DNA from: Marisa cornuarietis
Lineage: Eukaryota; Mollusca; Gastropoda; Architaenioglossa; Ampullariidae
Reading direction: 5' to 3'
DNA: 64,000 nucleotides
NCBI GenBank assembly: GCA_004794655.1
Contig: SMMW01000635.1
Span: 1,175,001 to 1,239,000 of the forward strand
Shown here piece after piece: positions 11,204 to 51,385 of the stretch (the first letter of the stretch is position 1; the number at the start of each line of letters is the position of its first letter). Under the pieces are notes generated by a model. That model was given only the letters and a program-made list of their open reading frames with translations, made no database searches and was not told where the DNA came from. The position numbers and the translations under genes are program-made.

Positions 11204-14200
11204 CTATACTAATGATTGTGGCGGTTCGAGCAGGGAAAATGTAGCAATGCATTCAATAACCCAGGAAGCTGGCACACAGCATGCTCTGCTTGATGCAACT
11301 TTGGGAACATTTGCTCCTCCATCATGAATGATGAAGATGCTGCAGTCTGCCAGGCAACTGCTTTGGGAGGCATGGTATGGCACTGTGAATTCATATTCAT
11401 CAAGGTCTGACAGGCGAGGCTCTCTGGTGAGGAAGTGTGCTCCCCCTTGTCGAAGCAAGTCTGACAGTTCTTGTCTGTTTGGAGGTATGTTGGTGAATGT
11501 TCCATGTAGATAGACTTGGCACCCATCAAAAAGGGCCGGAAGCTGTAAAAATTATTGCAAAAATTAACTTTCTAGATATGCATCATAAAGCTTCTTAATG
11601 TCAGTTTCATCTGTACTGTGCTGAAGCACATGCATGCCATATTATGTTGCATCGTTTTGAAAATGTTTGATCTGAAAAACATGTAACTCCACAGATTTTT
11701 TATCAGTGAAAATAGTGGATGAGTACACGTAGTCTTACAATGAAATCAAGAGCGTCTTTCCTCTTTTTAGTCCACCGCTTGCTTATATCATAGGAATCAG
11801 TTGTCAACACCTCTTACTTGTTTCTTACGGTTCAAACGAGAATGACGTGCAGCATGGCAGTTTGGATGGGTGCTGCTTCCAGGAATTTCAAATGCTTCCT
11901 CGAGGACTTTTTCTCCATATTCTAGACAAATCTTGATCCCTAAACACAAAAATGCCTTGAGATCCCAGTAATGGTCATGATCCCAGTAATGGTCATGTTT
12001 CTAACTCAAATATCAAGTTATACAGTATCAAACACACAATTAGTGAATTTAATCTGCACATTTTGTGATTTTTAACTTTTAGGTACATTTCATGAAAGCC
12101 ATATACTTTTAAAATGCATAGAAGCATATTTTGTTTTTTTAAACCAGACGTTCTCTCTCTTTCATTGTGACAGAAAAGAGTTGCCCTTTTCAAATTCTAC
12201 AACATACTTTCAAAATATATGCACAAGCTCCAAGACAGAAATATGACACAAAATGAAGCACAAAGACTAATCGAAAATCGTACTGTCTTGCAGGACAGAA
12301 GTTTACAAAATGTTGAAGGAAAACATATGGCACAACAGGGCATAACATTAAAATCCATTGATCTAAAGTTGTAGAATCATAACTACTTTAATCAGATGCA
12401 AAATGAACCACCAGTTTTCCCACCATACGTGCCTACGTTTGCAGGATGGTGCAATTTTGAAAGGATCAGCTGTTGTTAAGTGCGTGAAGCCAAACTATAC
12501 TTTAGTCGAACAAGTTCTGGAAAACCGATGGAACCTCTGCTTTCCCTTGTCTATGCTGTTTACTTCTAATGGATGTCGTAAAGAATATTGTTCTCATGAA
12601 ATATAGGATAAGAACATTTAAATAACAAAAGTAATCAGTGAAAACAGCAAACTCACAGTCAATGGTGACAATCCACCTCCCTCCTAAGATGGCTTGTAGG
12701 TACTTCAGAGTGCGAGGACATTGACCATCCTTGTTGCAACTGCTAATGACATGAGTCACTAAAAATAAAATTTAATCATTAAGATGTTGACTGACAGTAA
12801 TATTTGCATCAGTTCTCAGGAAAGTTTCTATGGCAATACTGAACAGTAATATACTCAAGATTCAAGACTCAAAGCAGGCGTTGTTCTCTTTAAAACTGAA
12901 AGAGGGAATGCTAGGATGTTTCTTCAGGACTATACTTCACTAATTGAGACAAACAAATGCATTGTGGCATAAAAAATTCTAAAATACTAAATATAACAAA
13001 GACGACTTACCTTCTGGGGAATATTCATCAACTACTTTTGCATGTAGTTGTGTGGCACACTTTTGCAGCAATATGCGCTGGTCACGGTCTAGTGCTGTTC
13101 CCAGAAAGCACAGAGGCATAAAATCTATCATATCTTCAGGCTGAAACAAGAACTTTTACATATTATATTCCTATGTAAACAAGAGGGTAAAAGTATTTTG
13201 TTTTCCTATTTTCAATATGTATACAAAGCTTCTGCCAGGCTTCATTAATGCTGACTGAGATAGCTCCTAATTTGTTTTATCAACTAAATGCACACACTTG
13301 CCTGCATTATCTCAGCACAGATGACTACTAAAATAATTAGCTTAAGCTCAGAAAAAAAATTCCAGTTAGAGAAATGTTTTAATGTTTAACCACGAACTTG
13401 TATTACTGGACTGCTTGAAGATGATTTTTTTCAGTTAACTACTAAAAGAAGGCTGGTGTGCACAGTCACATTCATTGTTTAAGCTCGCCGAGACTAATAA
13501 TCGACAACTTCACAATAGGCTAACCCTTGGTCTCGGCAGACAGTCATCAGTCCATCTATAAACGTCCGTGCTTTAAGAGTGGTATGAAGATCTTGTCTCC
13601 CTTTATCATTTAAACTGGCCTTCTCTTAAATGTCTAAAAATCAAAGGACTTTCTGCATGGGGTGTGTGTTTTCAAACACTGTGACTGGAGAGAAACTCCT
13701 GTATTAACAGTGACCTCCACTGACAAACTTCCAAGATAAAAATCATACACAAAACTGCAACTGAGAACTCTCATTGGAAAATGTACAAAAGGACCAACCT
13801 CGTGTAAATTGACACCAACTTTCTGCTGCTTAACAGGATGCTTAAGGGCTGCTTTGGCTTCCTTTGTGAGTGCCAACTCTTCTGCTGTCTTGCCATGGAT
13901 GTTTCTGACAACATTTAAAAATGCAACAATATCAGCAAACAAAAACAATGTTTTAAGTCATCCACCATCAAACTCATTTCCCACAAAAATATAAAAGATT
14001 TCTGCACCAGCTTCATTTTAAGATACTCCCACCTTTAATCCTTTATTCATCTTAGTAAAAGAACTAATCCTATACTGACATCTACCTGTGCACTCTAAGA
14101 TAAACTTCAAGTCATTCATAGCACCTGAGATTTCAATATCACATAGAGCACAAAAAAGTGTACAATACAGGAAAAGTCATTCACAAATATAAAATTTTCA

Positions 14201-17200
14201 TAATTCCCATTTTATTTAGTTAAAATTAAAGCTAAAAACTCTAAGATCTTGAAACATTGCAGACAACTAGGTGTCCTTAAAATGGCTCTTTTCAGTTTGA
14301 AAGCTGAGTATTATATAATGCACAACGGATGCACATATAGAGGCTGTAACTGTAGTTTTACCTTGTAGTTTTAGAAGCACCAAAAGCCAGCAACAGTTGT
14401 ATGCAGTCTATTTGATTGTTGGTGACGGCATCGTGAAGAGGTGTATCATTATCCATACCTGGCATGTTAACTGCTGCTCCATGCTTCAGTAGCATCTCTG
14501 CTATTCTGGCATTTCCATGGTTGACAGCTTCATGCTGTAAATAAGAGCAGCATATATATCTTTACTTCCACCTCTTCCCATTCTCAGACCTCAAAAAGAA
14601 TGCAGTACAAAGTTCTTGTCAACAAAGGTACCAAAAGCTAGTGAATGCTAAGTCAGATCTTGTCTTTGGTGCACTCTATGTCTGCCTAAGCGTGACAGCT
14701 ATATACTTGACTAGACTAGTTTGCCATGCTATAGTAGCTGACTTGGCATCATAACCCAGACTTGTAATTCTTCTTAGTTATTTGAAAAAAAACAGTTTCA
14801 CATCTTTCAACACACAATGTTCAATACTAAATCTTTTAAACTCAAAGGGAAAAACTGATGTTACATACACAACATATAAGAGTAATTATAATGCCACCTT
14901 TTTTTCCTTTTTGCTGGGAAAACAATTTATGCTTGCAGAAACAGTGGATGCAAATGCATAAAGAGCTTTTTCTTAAAAATTTTATTTCCTTACCAAAGGT
15001 GTCCATCCAGCATTGTCTCGAACATTTGGGTTGTGCCCCTTTTTGAGCAACTCCTCTACCATATAAACGTCCCCCTGTAATGTATTTGAAATGTAAATAC
15101 TGATCAAATTTTAAAAGATATGATCAAATTATTCAAAATTTAGAGCTTAAACACACACCATTACAAAGATTTGAATGATAGGCAGAGGTCAAACAAATCT
15201 TGCAAAGAATCAGCGCCAACATGCATAATGGGGGAATAAGACATGGATAAGGTAAAGCAAACACACCTTTATGCAAGCAATGTGTAAAGATGTCTCTCCT
15301 TTTGCGTTTCTTTTCATAAGACCAGCACTGTATTGTGACAAAGAAGGGCTTCCATGGCTAAAATTCCTCTTGCTAGGAAGCTTGCTGAATGATTTGATGC
15401 ACTTGCCCTGAACAGGAATGTCTGAGAGTCTGTCACCAGTTAAGGATGTTCTGTTGTATTTCTTAGGATCAGACTCATGCCTCTCACAAACAGAAGCTGG
15501 CACAAACCTCTCCTGATTGGCTTTCAGTTGAGGACTTTTGGCATCCTTTTCTTTGGCTTTGACTTTGTTGGAAGTCTGCACAGAAGTTGGTGGATAAGAG
15601 TTTCGCTGTCGCTTGCTTTCAGGGAGGCTGCTTAATCCTGCTGGTGATGAAGAAACAGATCTTGTCTTCAGAGAGGTACTTGAACTATCTCTTCCTAAGA
15701 TTTCCTCTTCTTTATTTGAAGGCTCTGCTCTCCTTCTTCGTCTTACTCTTTCTGAAATTCTACTTTCATTCTTGTCTGCATCAGATGTCCCAGCAACATC
15801 ACTGCTTTTGACTGTTTCAAGGCTGGAACTACTAGCAGCAGCAGTCTCTCCATCAAAGAACTGTGTCGTTGTACTTTGAACAGTGAGAGTTTTGGCTCTT
15901 ACACTTCTCTTGTGTTTACCCTTAGTCGCAGTGACAAAAGTGGAATCCTTAGAGGTCTTTATTTGATCTGCCATCATTTCGTCAACAAATCCACTGTCAC
16001 CTGCACTTCTGTGACCTTTGTAATCAGATAAGTTTGTCATGATAACTGGAGGGTCCATAATTTTTGTTTCCATATTCCCTACTCGTGCTGATTCTCTTTT
16101 AGGCAGACTTGTTCTTTCTCTCCTTTTCTGATTCACAAAACTGCGTTTACTTTCTTTCAGTGCACAAAAGCTGCTTGTTGGGCATTGGTTAGCAGAAATA
16201 TTTTGCTGATGAGGTGAAGACAGTGTTCCCTGTGAATCAGAATCATTAGACATTGCCAAGCTGTCCTGAGGCATGGCCCTTTCTGCTTTGGTGACATCCA
16301 CAGTCTCCTGAAGACCTTCATCTTTGTCTGTAAAAGATGAGGCTAACTGTGCTCAAACTGTGAAGACACCACAAAATATTCCTAACAAAAACCTTGTTTA
16401 ATTAAAACTCAAGAAAAACATTTCTTCCTTTCAAGTATACTGCAAGTCAACTGATTTCAAATACCTTAGGGAGTAATGATCAATAGCCACAGCACTGAAC
16501 TACAAACTATAAAATGCATTTAAGTTTAAAATATATAGTTTCTGGTCTGTAACAGTATGAACACAATTAGTTGCCTGTTATCCCACACTACAGAGAAAAT
16601 AAAAATTAAAGAAATTTTAGATGTTACACAGATAATACAGGTGGAATCATTGGAGCAATAAGGAAAATCAGTACAGAAGCCTGCCTGTTTATATGCTGAA
16701 CAGTAACAAAACAGATGGATCTGTAAGCATACCTTTCAATGGATTGATGACATGTGTTCTTGAAAACTAAGAAAGTCATATTTTTACATCTTACCAGTAA
16801 CATCAAGTGCTGATGGCTGCTGTAGTAGACGACCAAGCTCCAAGCTCAAGGAGACTAAACTGGACAACTGTTTATCAACTTGTGCATCCCGTGAGTGAGC
16901 AGGGGTTCCACACACAGGGCAACAATGTCCAAGACAGTCCTGGGTGCACTGCCTGACAAACAAAAACTTCAGTAAATTTTTTTTTAATCAACACACAGAT
17001 TGCCCAAAGAAAAACAAAGACCCCTCAAAGAACAAGTACTACTTCCACTAATAATAATAAATGTATATTTATATAGCACTCTATCACATAATGAGGGACC
17101 TACTCTGAGCACTAATCCAGTACATTAAAAACAACACATAAAGTAAAAGGTGCACAACAGTAAATCATCTGCAACAAAAGTAGGACTTGTAGCTTAAGAT

Positions 17201-18347
17201 TCTAGATGCTTCTTGAACAAATGTGCCTTAAAGGCATAATTAAATGATTCAAAGGTCTGCTGATGGCGTTTCACATGAGGAAGGGAGTATTGCAATTACC
17301 AGTTTGTAACTTCTTGCTTTATAAAATTAAGGTGCCTTAAAAATTTTATTCTATTCACCATTTACCTGTTTAATAATTTTTATGAATTTACTCTCAGCAG
17401 CTAGAAGTTTCAAAATACTAAAGAAAATCTAACTGTAGTTTCAATTAGGTACAAATAATAATAATAATAATAGTGAAGATTTTTACAGCGCATATTCACA
17501 CTCATAGAGAGCATGCTCTTAGTGCTTAAATTCATATACACTGTCAGTAATAATCACAATGTTGTAACTTTTAACTGCTTCTTTTTAAAATGTGATGAAA
17601 TAACTCATTCTGAAAATAACATGGTAATGTAAAGTACTTTTGACCAATATAGTAAAGTTAAAGATTTAACAAAAGACTAACTGAATTTAACAGATACGTG
17701 TAGAATTACTAATATGAATTTAATATGAAGCTCATACACGCAAAAAAGATGATCACAGTTTCCCAGTGTGCAAACGCTCTTCTTCAGCTCTGAGCTGCAA
17801 AGAGACCAATCTGTATAAGATGCTATAAGCTTTAAAAAATGCCACCTTCATATTAGTAATTTTTCTTATTTTTTTATTATTGATAGTTGTACACAAATAT
17901 TTAAAGATTTAATAACAATCAAAATTAAATCTGTAATTGATAAATTTTGAAATATTTTTACTTCTTAATGGTTCCTTATGTAACAACTGAAAAAATAAAA
18001 TATATATATATATGTTTACATTTGGCTTCAATGTGCCTCCCACCTAGCTAATGAGTATTCTATACCAGAGAGGGTAGGGGGATTATACAATAAAAACAGA
18101 GCAATAATCAACCATGGTAAATGTAGACAACACTCTTTATACTGCCTATCGGCATCTCTCTCGTCAAGCGGTAATGTCTCGTCACTGTAATGTAGTGACG
18201 ACCCGAGTACTCGACCAAGCAGAGAAATGAAAAAAAGACAAACCATTTACAACATATGAGCAATCGTTGCATTGATGCTAAAGCAGTCCTTGTGTTTTCA
18301 TAACTGACAGTTGTACTGATGGAGTCATCTGAATTAAGATGTTTCAT
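11204..18347 (-). CDS. BARD1: BRCA1-associated RING domain protein 1, complete
   Basis: BARD1 is the obligate partner of BRCA1 in a nuclear E3 ligase for nucleosomal H2A, acting in homologous recombination. Exons, 5' to 3' on the minus strand: 18347-18244, 17794-17738, 16952-16795, 16327-15267, 15074-14994, 14534-14362, 13904-13799, 13140-13011, 12758-12657, 11939-11818, 11542-11204 (TAG). All phases agree, giving 2,433 nt and 810 residues (human 777). The RING is C3HC4: C32, C35, C48, H50, C53, C56, C65, C68. Residues of about 70-440 are Ser/Lys-rich and probably disordered. Ankyrin repeats run from about 446 to 575, with GETSLHIACIK and AGWTPLHEAVNHG. BRCT1 starts near 581 (PLCFLGTALDRDQ) and BRCT2 near 700 (ALFDGCQVYLHGTF, ending ASWVIECIATF). 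The start is the first Met upstream of the RING helix; a short extra 5' exon cannot be excluded. Confidence 0.95.
11961..11996. repeat. 18-bp perfect tandem duplication
   Basis: The 18-mer GATCCCAGTAATGGTCAT occurs twice in a row, just 5' (in gene direction) of the acceptor of BARD1 exon 10. The two copies are identical, which suggests a recent event. Confidence 0.9.
17046..17125 (-). repeat. SINE/LINE 3' tail fragment
   Basis: Read on the minus strand, the end reads GCTCAGAGTAGG, then CTATATAAATATAC, then an ATT-rich run. This matches the tail design of the fuller element at 45,124-45,460. It is a severely 5'-truncated copy in the BARD1 intron between coding exons 2 and 3. Confidence 0.5.
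17451..17540 (-). repeat. CR1-like LINE 3' tail fragment
   Basis: An (AAT)n run is followed on the plus strand by a block containing CATATTCACACTCATAGAGA and GCATGCTCTTAG. This matches the 3' end of the LINE relic at 8,556-8,640. Only the tail, about 90 bp, is present. Confidence 0.6.
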
Positions 18348-20859
18348 TTTATGTGTATTCTGAACACACAGGCGCTACAACATACTATAAAGCCCTCACG
18401 AACTTATCTTTCCCGCCAGACGGAGGTTCGTATTTGGTCTGGGAGAGCGAGCCGTCTAATGTTATAACAAGTATATATCAACAGTACTGCTGCAGCGCCG
18501 TAAATAAGCATATGACATTTCCGCCTAAATGCATTATTCAAATTAATGCAGCATCACGTAGATTACTGGTACATTTAGTGTCACTTTGAAAATATCTACA
18601 AATTATTCTCGGTTATATGTTGGCGTCATGGGTTGCTTTAGCGAGATACATGGCTCCCAGAGTTCCGTTGTAAATATGGTCGTCTGTGTATGATAAATTT
18701 TTCTTTGGTCGTCTGCAAGGTTTTTAGCTGTAGCTATTCCAGTGCCAGACCATTAAGCTGTATATGCCGTAAGTACACCATTTTCAGAAAGTAAACAGAA
18801 TATGGTAGTTTTTTAACCATGTGAAAAAGTTTTATGTTGTTTTCTTAGACATCATTATGACATGTTGCTCATCGATACTTCCTCCCTCCATCAGCATTAA
18901 CTGTTCTTTTGGGCCATTATTTTATATGCAGTTTGTATTTGTGATGAATAAAGAAGGCCTACGCTTAGATATTTTTCATAAGAATAGCGAGGCTGTGTAT
19001 GATAGAGGAAACTGATTATGTCAAATATAATTAAGATTGAATCACCGTAGAGTTCAAAGTGATGCACAGATAACCAACTCATGGTAAAGACAGACATAAT
19101 TTACGAAGATATTTTTTTATTATTATTTATTAGAGGCTTTGAAAGTTATATTATGGACTGATTTTTCCACTGACATGATTTTATAATAATCAGTGGTATG
19201 ATTTACAGTGTATCTTTCTTTAAAGATAAGGAACTGGATAAGTTGCCACGATTTTGACGACCAGCAGGCCAGAACATTTAGTAATAGCATGGGACCAACT
19301 GTAAGAGACGCACGACGGTTTGACATAGGTTTTTATGGACGCCAAGATATACATTATAAAACCTGAAAAATGAATAATTCTAACCCTAATCTTAATCCTA
19401 AACTTTATTCTAAACCTCACCCAAAAGTGAACCCTAACCTACACCACTAACCCAACCCTTTTATTCCAGCCCTTATTCTTGATCCTTTTTCAGTTTTGAT
19501 AAAAGTTCATAGGCCCCCTTTAAAGTAGGTTGTATCTAGGAATGTATATAAACATATGTTTTATTTTCACATTGTGTCTTCTGTATACTTGTACAGTTTG
19601 GTCTACCACAGATTTACCATCCTTAAAATGCTAGGGGTTTTCAGACCTCCAGATACATTTGCTGAGGTATGTTAGATAACTCAGTTAAAATTGTCAGGAG
19701 TTTTTAAACCCAACCCCCACACCCTCATGAATATACTGACAGTTTTATTGACAAGTTGCTGAAAAAAGGTACATACTGTACACTTGCTAATATTATCTTG
19801 AATCCAGATGTCAAAAAGCTGATTAATTAATATCAAGTATTTATGGCTGTAAATCTTTATCACCAACATTTTCAACTAGCAGCTTTCATGTCTTGTTTTA
19901 TTACAAAATGTTTTATGCTGTGATACTTTGACATTAATATGTTTATGTTATTTTTACCCCTCCACCAACCTCTTATTCATGTTTTTAGACCCCCTTTGTA
20001 AATTTTCTTTAGGTGATTTGGAGCTGTGTTACATAATTTTGGAGCTCTCTACTATGCAATAGGAAACTCTTTTCCCACCATGCTTGTAACTTTAGGTATA
20101 AGTATGCATGTTCATGCAGACACCAAAACACTCTTACTCATTTATTGAAATATATGGAAACATGCCAGGAAAAGTCCCAAAACCCAGTGGCCATAGGAAC
20201 AATAAATGTCATTCATCATGTCTAGGGCATGTAGAAGACAGGGCCCAATCTTTTCCTTCTGCTGCCTTACAAGTCAGCTGCCTATTTCCACTATTAGGCA
20301 CTAAGAGGTTTTCCAGTCATGGCTTTACATGGGTCTCAGTAAAGCAGCGACCAGTGAAAACAGTTTTTCACATTATTATGAAAATATAATGAAATATATT
20401 TAATTTAGAGAATGTGCAAAAGAGTTTACTTCAGCTATCATAATTTTTGTCATTAATTTTGTAAAATGTATATATGGTACACACATTTGTAATATAAGGT
20501 ACTTTTTGTGTATTTAACTTTGTAAGTGGTGCCAGTTTTGCAGTTAATGAAAATATACATAAATTAATGAAACCAGTTTTGTGTTCACTTTTTTTTTTTT
20601 TTTTTTGTTTGCTGATAAAATGGAATAAATATCATTCCTAGATTTTCAAGTTATGCTGGAAAGAAGTGAATGGAAACAGAATGACCATGGGATAATCCAT
20701 TCAAGTTTTTAAGTGATCTGGACTGAACTTGACCATGTGTGTGATTGAATGTGGAATACAAACTGGGTCCTAACTGCACCTGAGTATGATGATTCATGAA
20801 TGCAGCAAAATATTCACCTTCACATTTACACCATGTAAACTGTCTAAATGATGTAAGAC
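18348..20859. promoter_or_regulatory. Divergent intergenic region, BARD1/HECW promoters
   Basis: The 2.5 kb between the BARD1 and HECW start codons should hold both 5' UTRs and promoters. The BARD1-proximal 350 bp (18,360-18,720) is visibly richer in CpG than its surroundings, as expected of a housekeeping promoter. No TATA box can be assigned with confidence. The rest is AT-rich with a telomere-like tract at 19,381-19,462. Non-coding 5' exons of HECW may lie here but cannot be located from sequence alone. Confidence 0.5.
19381..19462. repeat. Degenerate CCCTAA-like tract
   Basis: About 80 bp built from variants of TAACCCTAA, such as CTAACCCTAA, TCTTAATCCTAA, AAACCTCACCC, GAACCCTAACC and CTAACCCAACCC. 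It resembles an eroded telomere-type hexamer array inside the BARD1/HECW intergenic region. Confidence 0.65.
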
Positions 20860-48635
<27,776 letters not shown>

Positions 48636-49078
48636 ACCTTATTTAGCTCAAATTGCTGCTGCGCCTTTTTGGACAGGCTCGGCTTGCAAAATGTTGAAAA
48701 GCTGCAAGTAATACCAAGACATTTGTGTGTTATGTGATGGGGATTCAGGGTGAAGGTATGTAGGTGGTGGCTTATGTTTTAAAAAAAAATGTATTGCTGG
48801 TGAAGATTTTGGCTTCTGATGGATATAGGAATCTAAAAGTAGATGCAGAGTGAGAAACCTTGCTATTACTGGTAGCTTAAGGGAAAAGTATTTACATGTC
48901 AGAAGATGTGCACCAATCTCCAGCAAATGTGGCTAGAGCTGTCATAACTAGATGCTCAAAGAAAAGTGAAACTGAGGAAGACCCTGTCCTGACCAGATTT
49001 AATCCATATGGTGCAGCCCTACAGTCAAATATATATGTGTCAAGCAGTAGTAGAAACAGTAAATCACAGGGAATGCTG

Positions 49079-49084
49079 AAATAA
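49079..49084 (+). terminator. Candidate HECW polyadenylation signal
   Basis: This AATAAA lies 444 nt after the HECW stop. Further plus-strand AATAAA copies occur at 51,575 and 53,925, so a longer 3' UTR is equally possible. Confidence 0.3.
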
Positions 49085-51317
49085 AAACACTAGACTTTCA
49101 CTATGATAATTTATTTCCATGGTTTGTAGACATAGCAGTAAAATAGTATGGGCTCTCACAGCAAGATTCTAATTAAGATTTCACATGGCAGAAAAGAAAG
49201 CAAAGGCTTCATATCTATAGCCAACGAGCACCTTGGGTTTTATTGTCAGAGAGGTAGCAACATAGCTTAAGATGTCACACCTGACAGGTGCCAATGTTTT
49301 CATGCAGAGAAGTTTAAAGCTCTTGCAGGCCAAATGTTTCTTATGCCTTCTGGCTTTTTATGTGGGGGTCATGAAGCTTGAAATTCTAGTTTCTTTGCCG
49401 TGTAAATAAGTAGCCATTTCTTTGATAATTTGGCTTTGTCTTTAAAAGTAGAAGACCAGTAGCATCCTGCCCTTAATATGTCATTTGTAGGGTCAGTCAG
49501 GGACTCGACTGTGGTGGCAAATATCAGTACTCGGTATGTGGAACCTGAGGTTGTTCCTGCAGCACTAGGACACTGGAGTTTACATGATGTTTGTCCTTTT
49601 GAGTGTTGTTCCACCCCAACTACCCACATCCTTTCCTTGATGCACATAACACTTCCAGAAAGCAAAACGAGGCAAAGTGGTAAGACATACTAAGCAGACA
49701 GATTCCAGACCACTGGGTGAAGTGGAGTTTATGGGCATGGTAGCTAATTTTCATTTCAGAATTTAGAAGCAACATACTAATAAGTACAACAGTCAGAGCT
49801 ACATTTGCATTAATAACCGCTTAACTTTTTTTCTTTTTAATGCGAGCACTGTGAAAGGATAAAATATGGATAAAGATGGCCTATCTGTTTTTAAAATGGT
49901 AAAAGAAATAACTGTTGGATATAAAACTGCTTATCAAAATACATGCACCTGTGTGTCATCTCCATTTGTATTCAGTGTTCTAGAGGACCACACTTATAAT
50001 GTATATGCTTAAACACTGCCTTTTGTCATTGTATTTTATGATAGTTAAGGACAATTTTATGTTTGGAGCCTAACCTTCCATATCAAGTTGGCTTTATCCT
50101 TGACCTTTTTTGTGAATGAGACATAATAGTTTTATGAGTAGATGCTGCACTGAATAAGTTGGTAACAAAGCCCTCATAAAGTTGAAGTGGCAGGCTGATT
50201 TGAGCTCATTCCCTCACCCCAGGATTTTGTTAACAAAAAAGGGGAAGGGGATTTTTTGAGGATTACATAAAGACAGTAATTTATAGTCTCACTCTTAAAT
50301 GTTATGAGAAAGGAATATAAAATATGTAGTTTGCTTAATACATTTCCATTCATCAGTTTTTGTTGTTCATAGGAAAATGGCAACACATCTAAAAAATTCC
50401 AGACTTTTATTTTCAAAGGAAGATTCAGTGCCATGAAAACTTACATGCTTGTTTATGCATAAGACAGACATAACTAACCATATTAGTCCGAGTTATGACT
50501 TTGCTGTGTTCACTGTAAGATGGTTATTCAAAAAACAGCATGCTATTAGTATTTGTTTTTGCTTATGTTAATGCTGAAATTTCCATGCTCATATTTGTTG
50601 CTAAGTGCTTTAAATTTTAATTCTGCAAAGCAGATGTCAGTAGCTGAAATGTACTGCATTTTTTTCCTCAAATAGAAAACAAGTAAAGAGTTTGATTTAA
50701 AGTGACTCAATATATCTTGTGTTGGAAAGACAATCAGTTCAACATTTGGTTGAATAGCCAGGGACCTCATTATCTTTCAATCCAGACTCCCGAGTATCTA
50801 CTTGTTGTGTTGAAAGCCAGGTACCTTGCATGTCCTGCTGTGGTCTGTGGGGTTTGTTAATCAACATTACCTTCCCCTTGCAGGGGAGGGTACCTCTCTT
50901 CCTGCTCCCACCACCCTCTCTCATTTCCTTCTGCAGAACAAGTTATGTGACAGTTGTTTTACATCCATCTGTTGCTTATATATGGGAAACCAGACCCATT
51001 GTAACTATTGCCTGTGATATTTATTTTTCGTGTCTTGTTTTTGATATTATCAACACAAACCATAGTCACAGACTTCTAGCCCTCATTTCTCATTTAGTTA
51101 TTGAATCAACTGCATAATGTTTGTCTATGTATGCATACACATACTTTGCGTGCATGTGCAAGTAATGTCTGACCTTGTTTGTGGCTAGTAGCACAGGCCT
51201 TGTTAATGCCTCTTTTCATTTGCTTTTTTTTCAACTTTTGCTCTACTCACTTAGGGCTTGTGTTAAGCATATTTAGATGACCATATCAAGCTTGTAAAAG
51301 TTTATATGCTTTCACTT

Positions 51318-51385
51318 ATATTACATGATCTTAACTGCTTGGTTACAGAAAATATTACATGATCTTAACTGCTTGGTTACAGAAA
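51318..51385. repeat. 34-bp perfect tandem duplication
   Basis: Two adjacent identical 34-bp units begin ATATTACATGATC and end GGTTACAGAAA. Identity of the copies implies a recent slippage or duplication event, or an assembly artefact. Confidence 0.92.

Noticed and set aside
15587..15879. Plus-strand frames of 74 and 88 codons
   Set aside because: They are antisense shadows of the long BARD1 exon and show no family similarity.
18353..18589. A 78-codon plus-strand frame next to the BARD1 start
   Set aside because: It lies in the CpG-richer promoter region, has no recognisable domain, and is explained by low stop density there.
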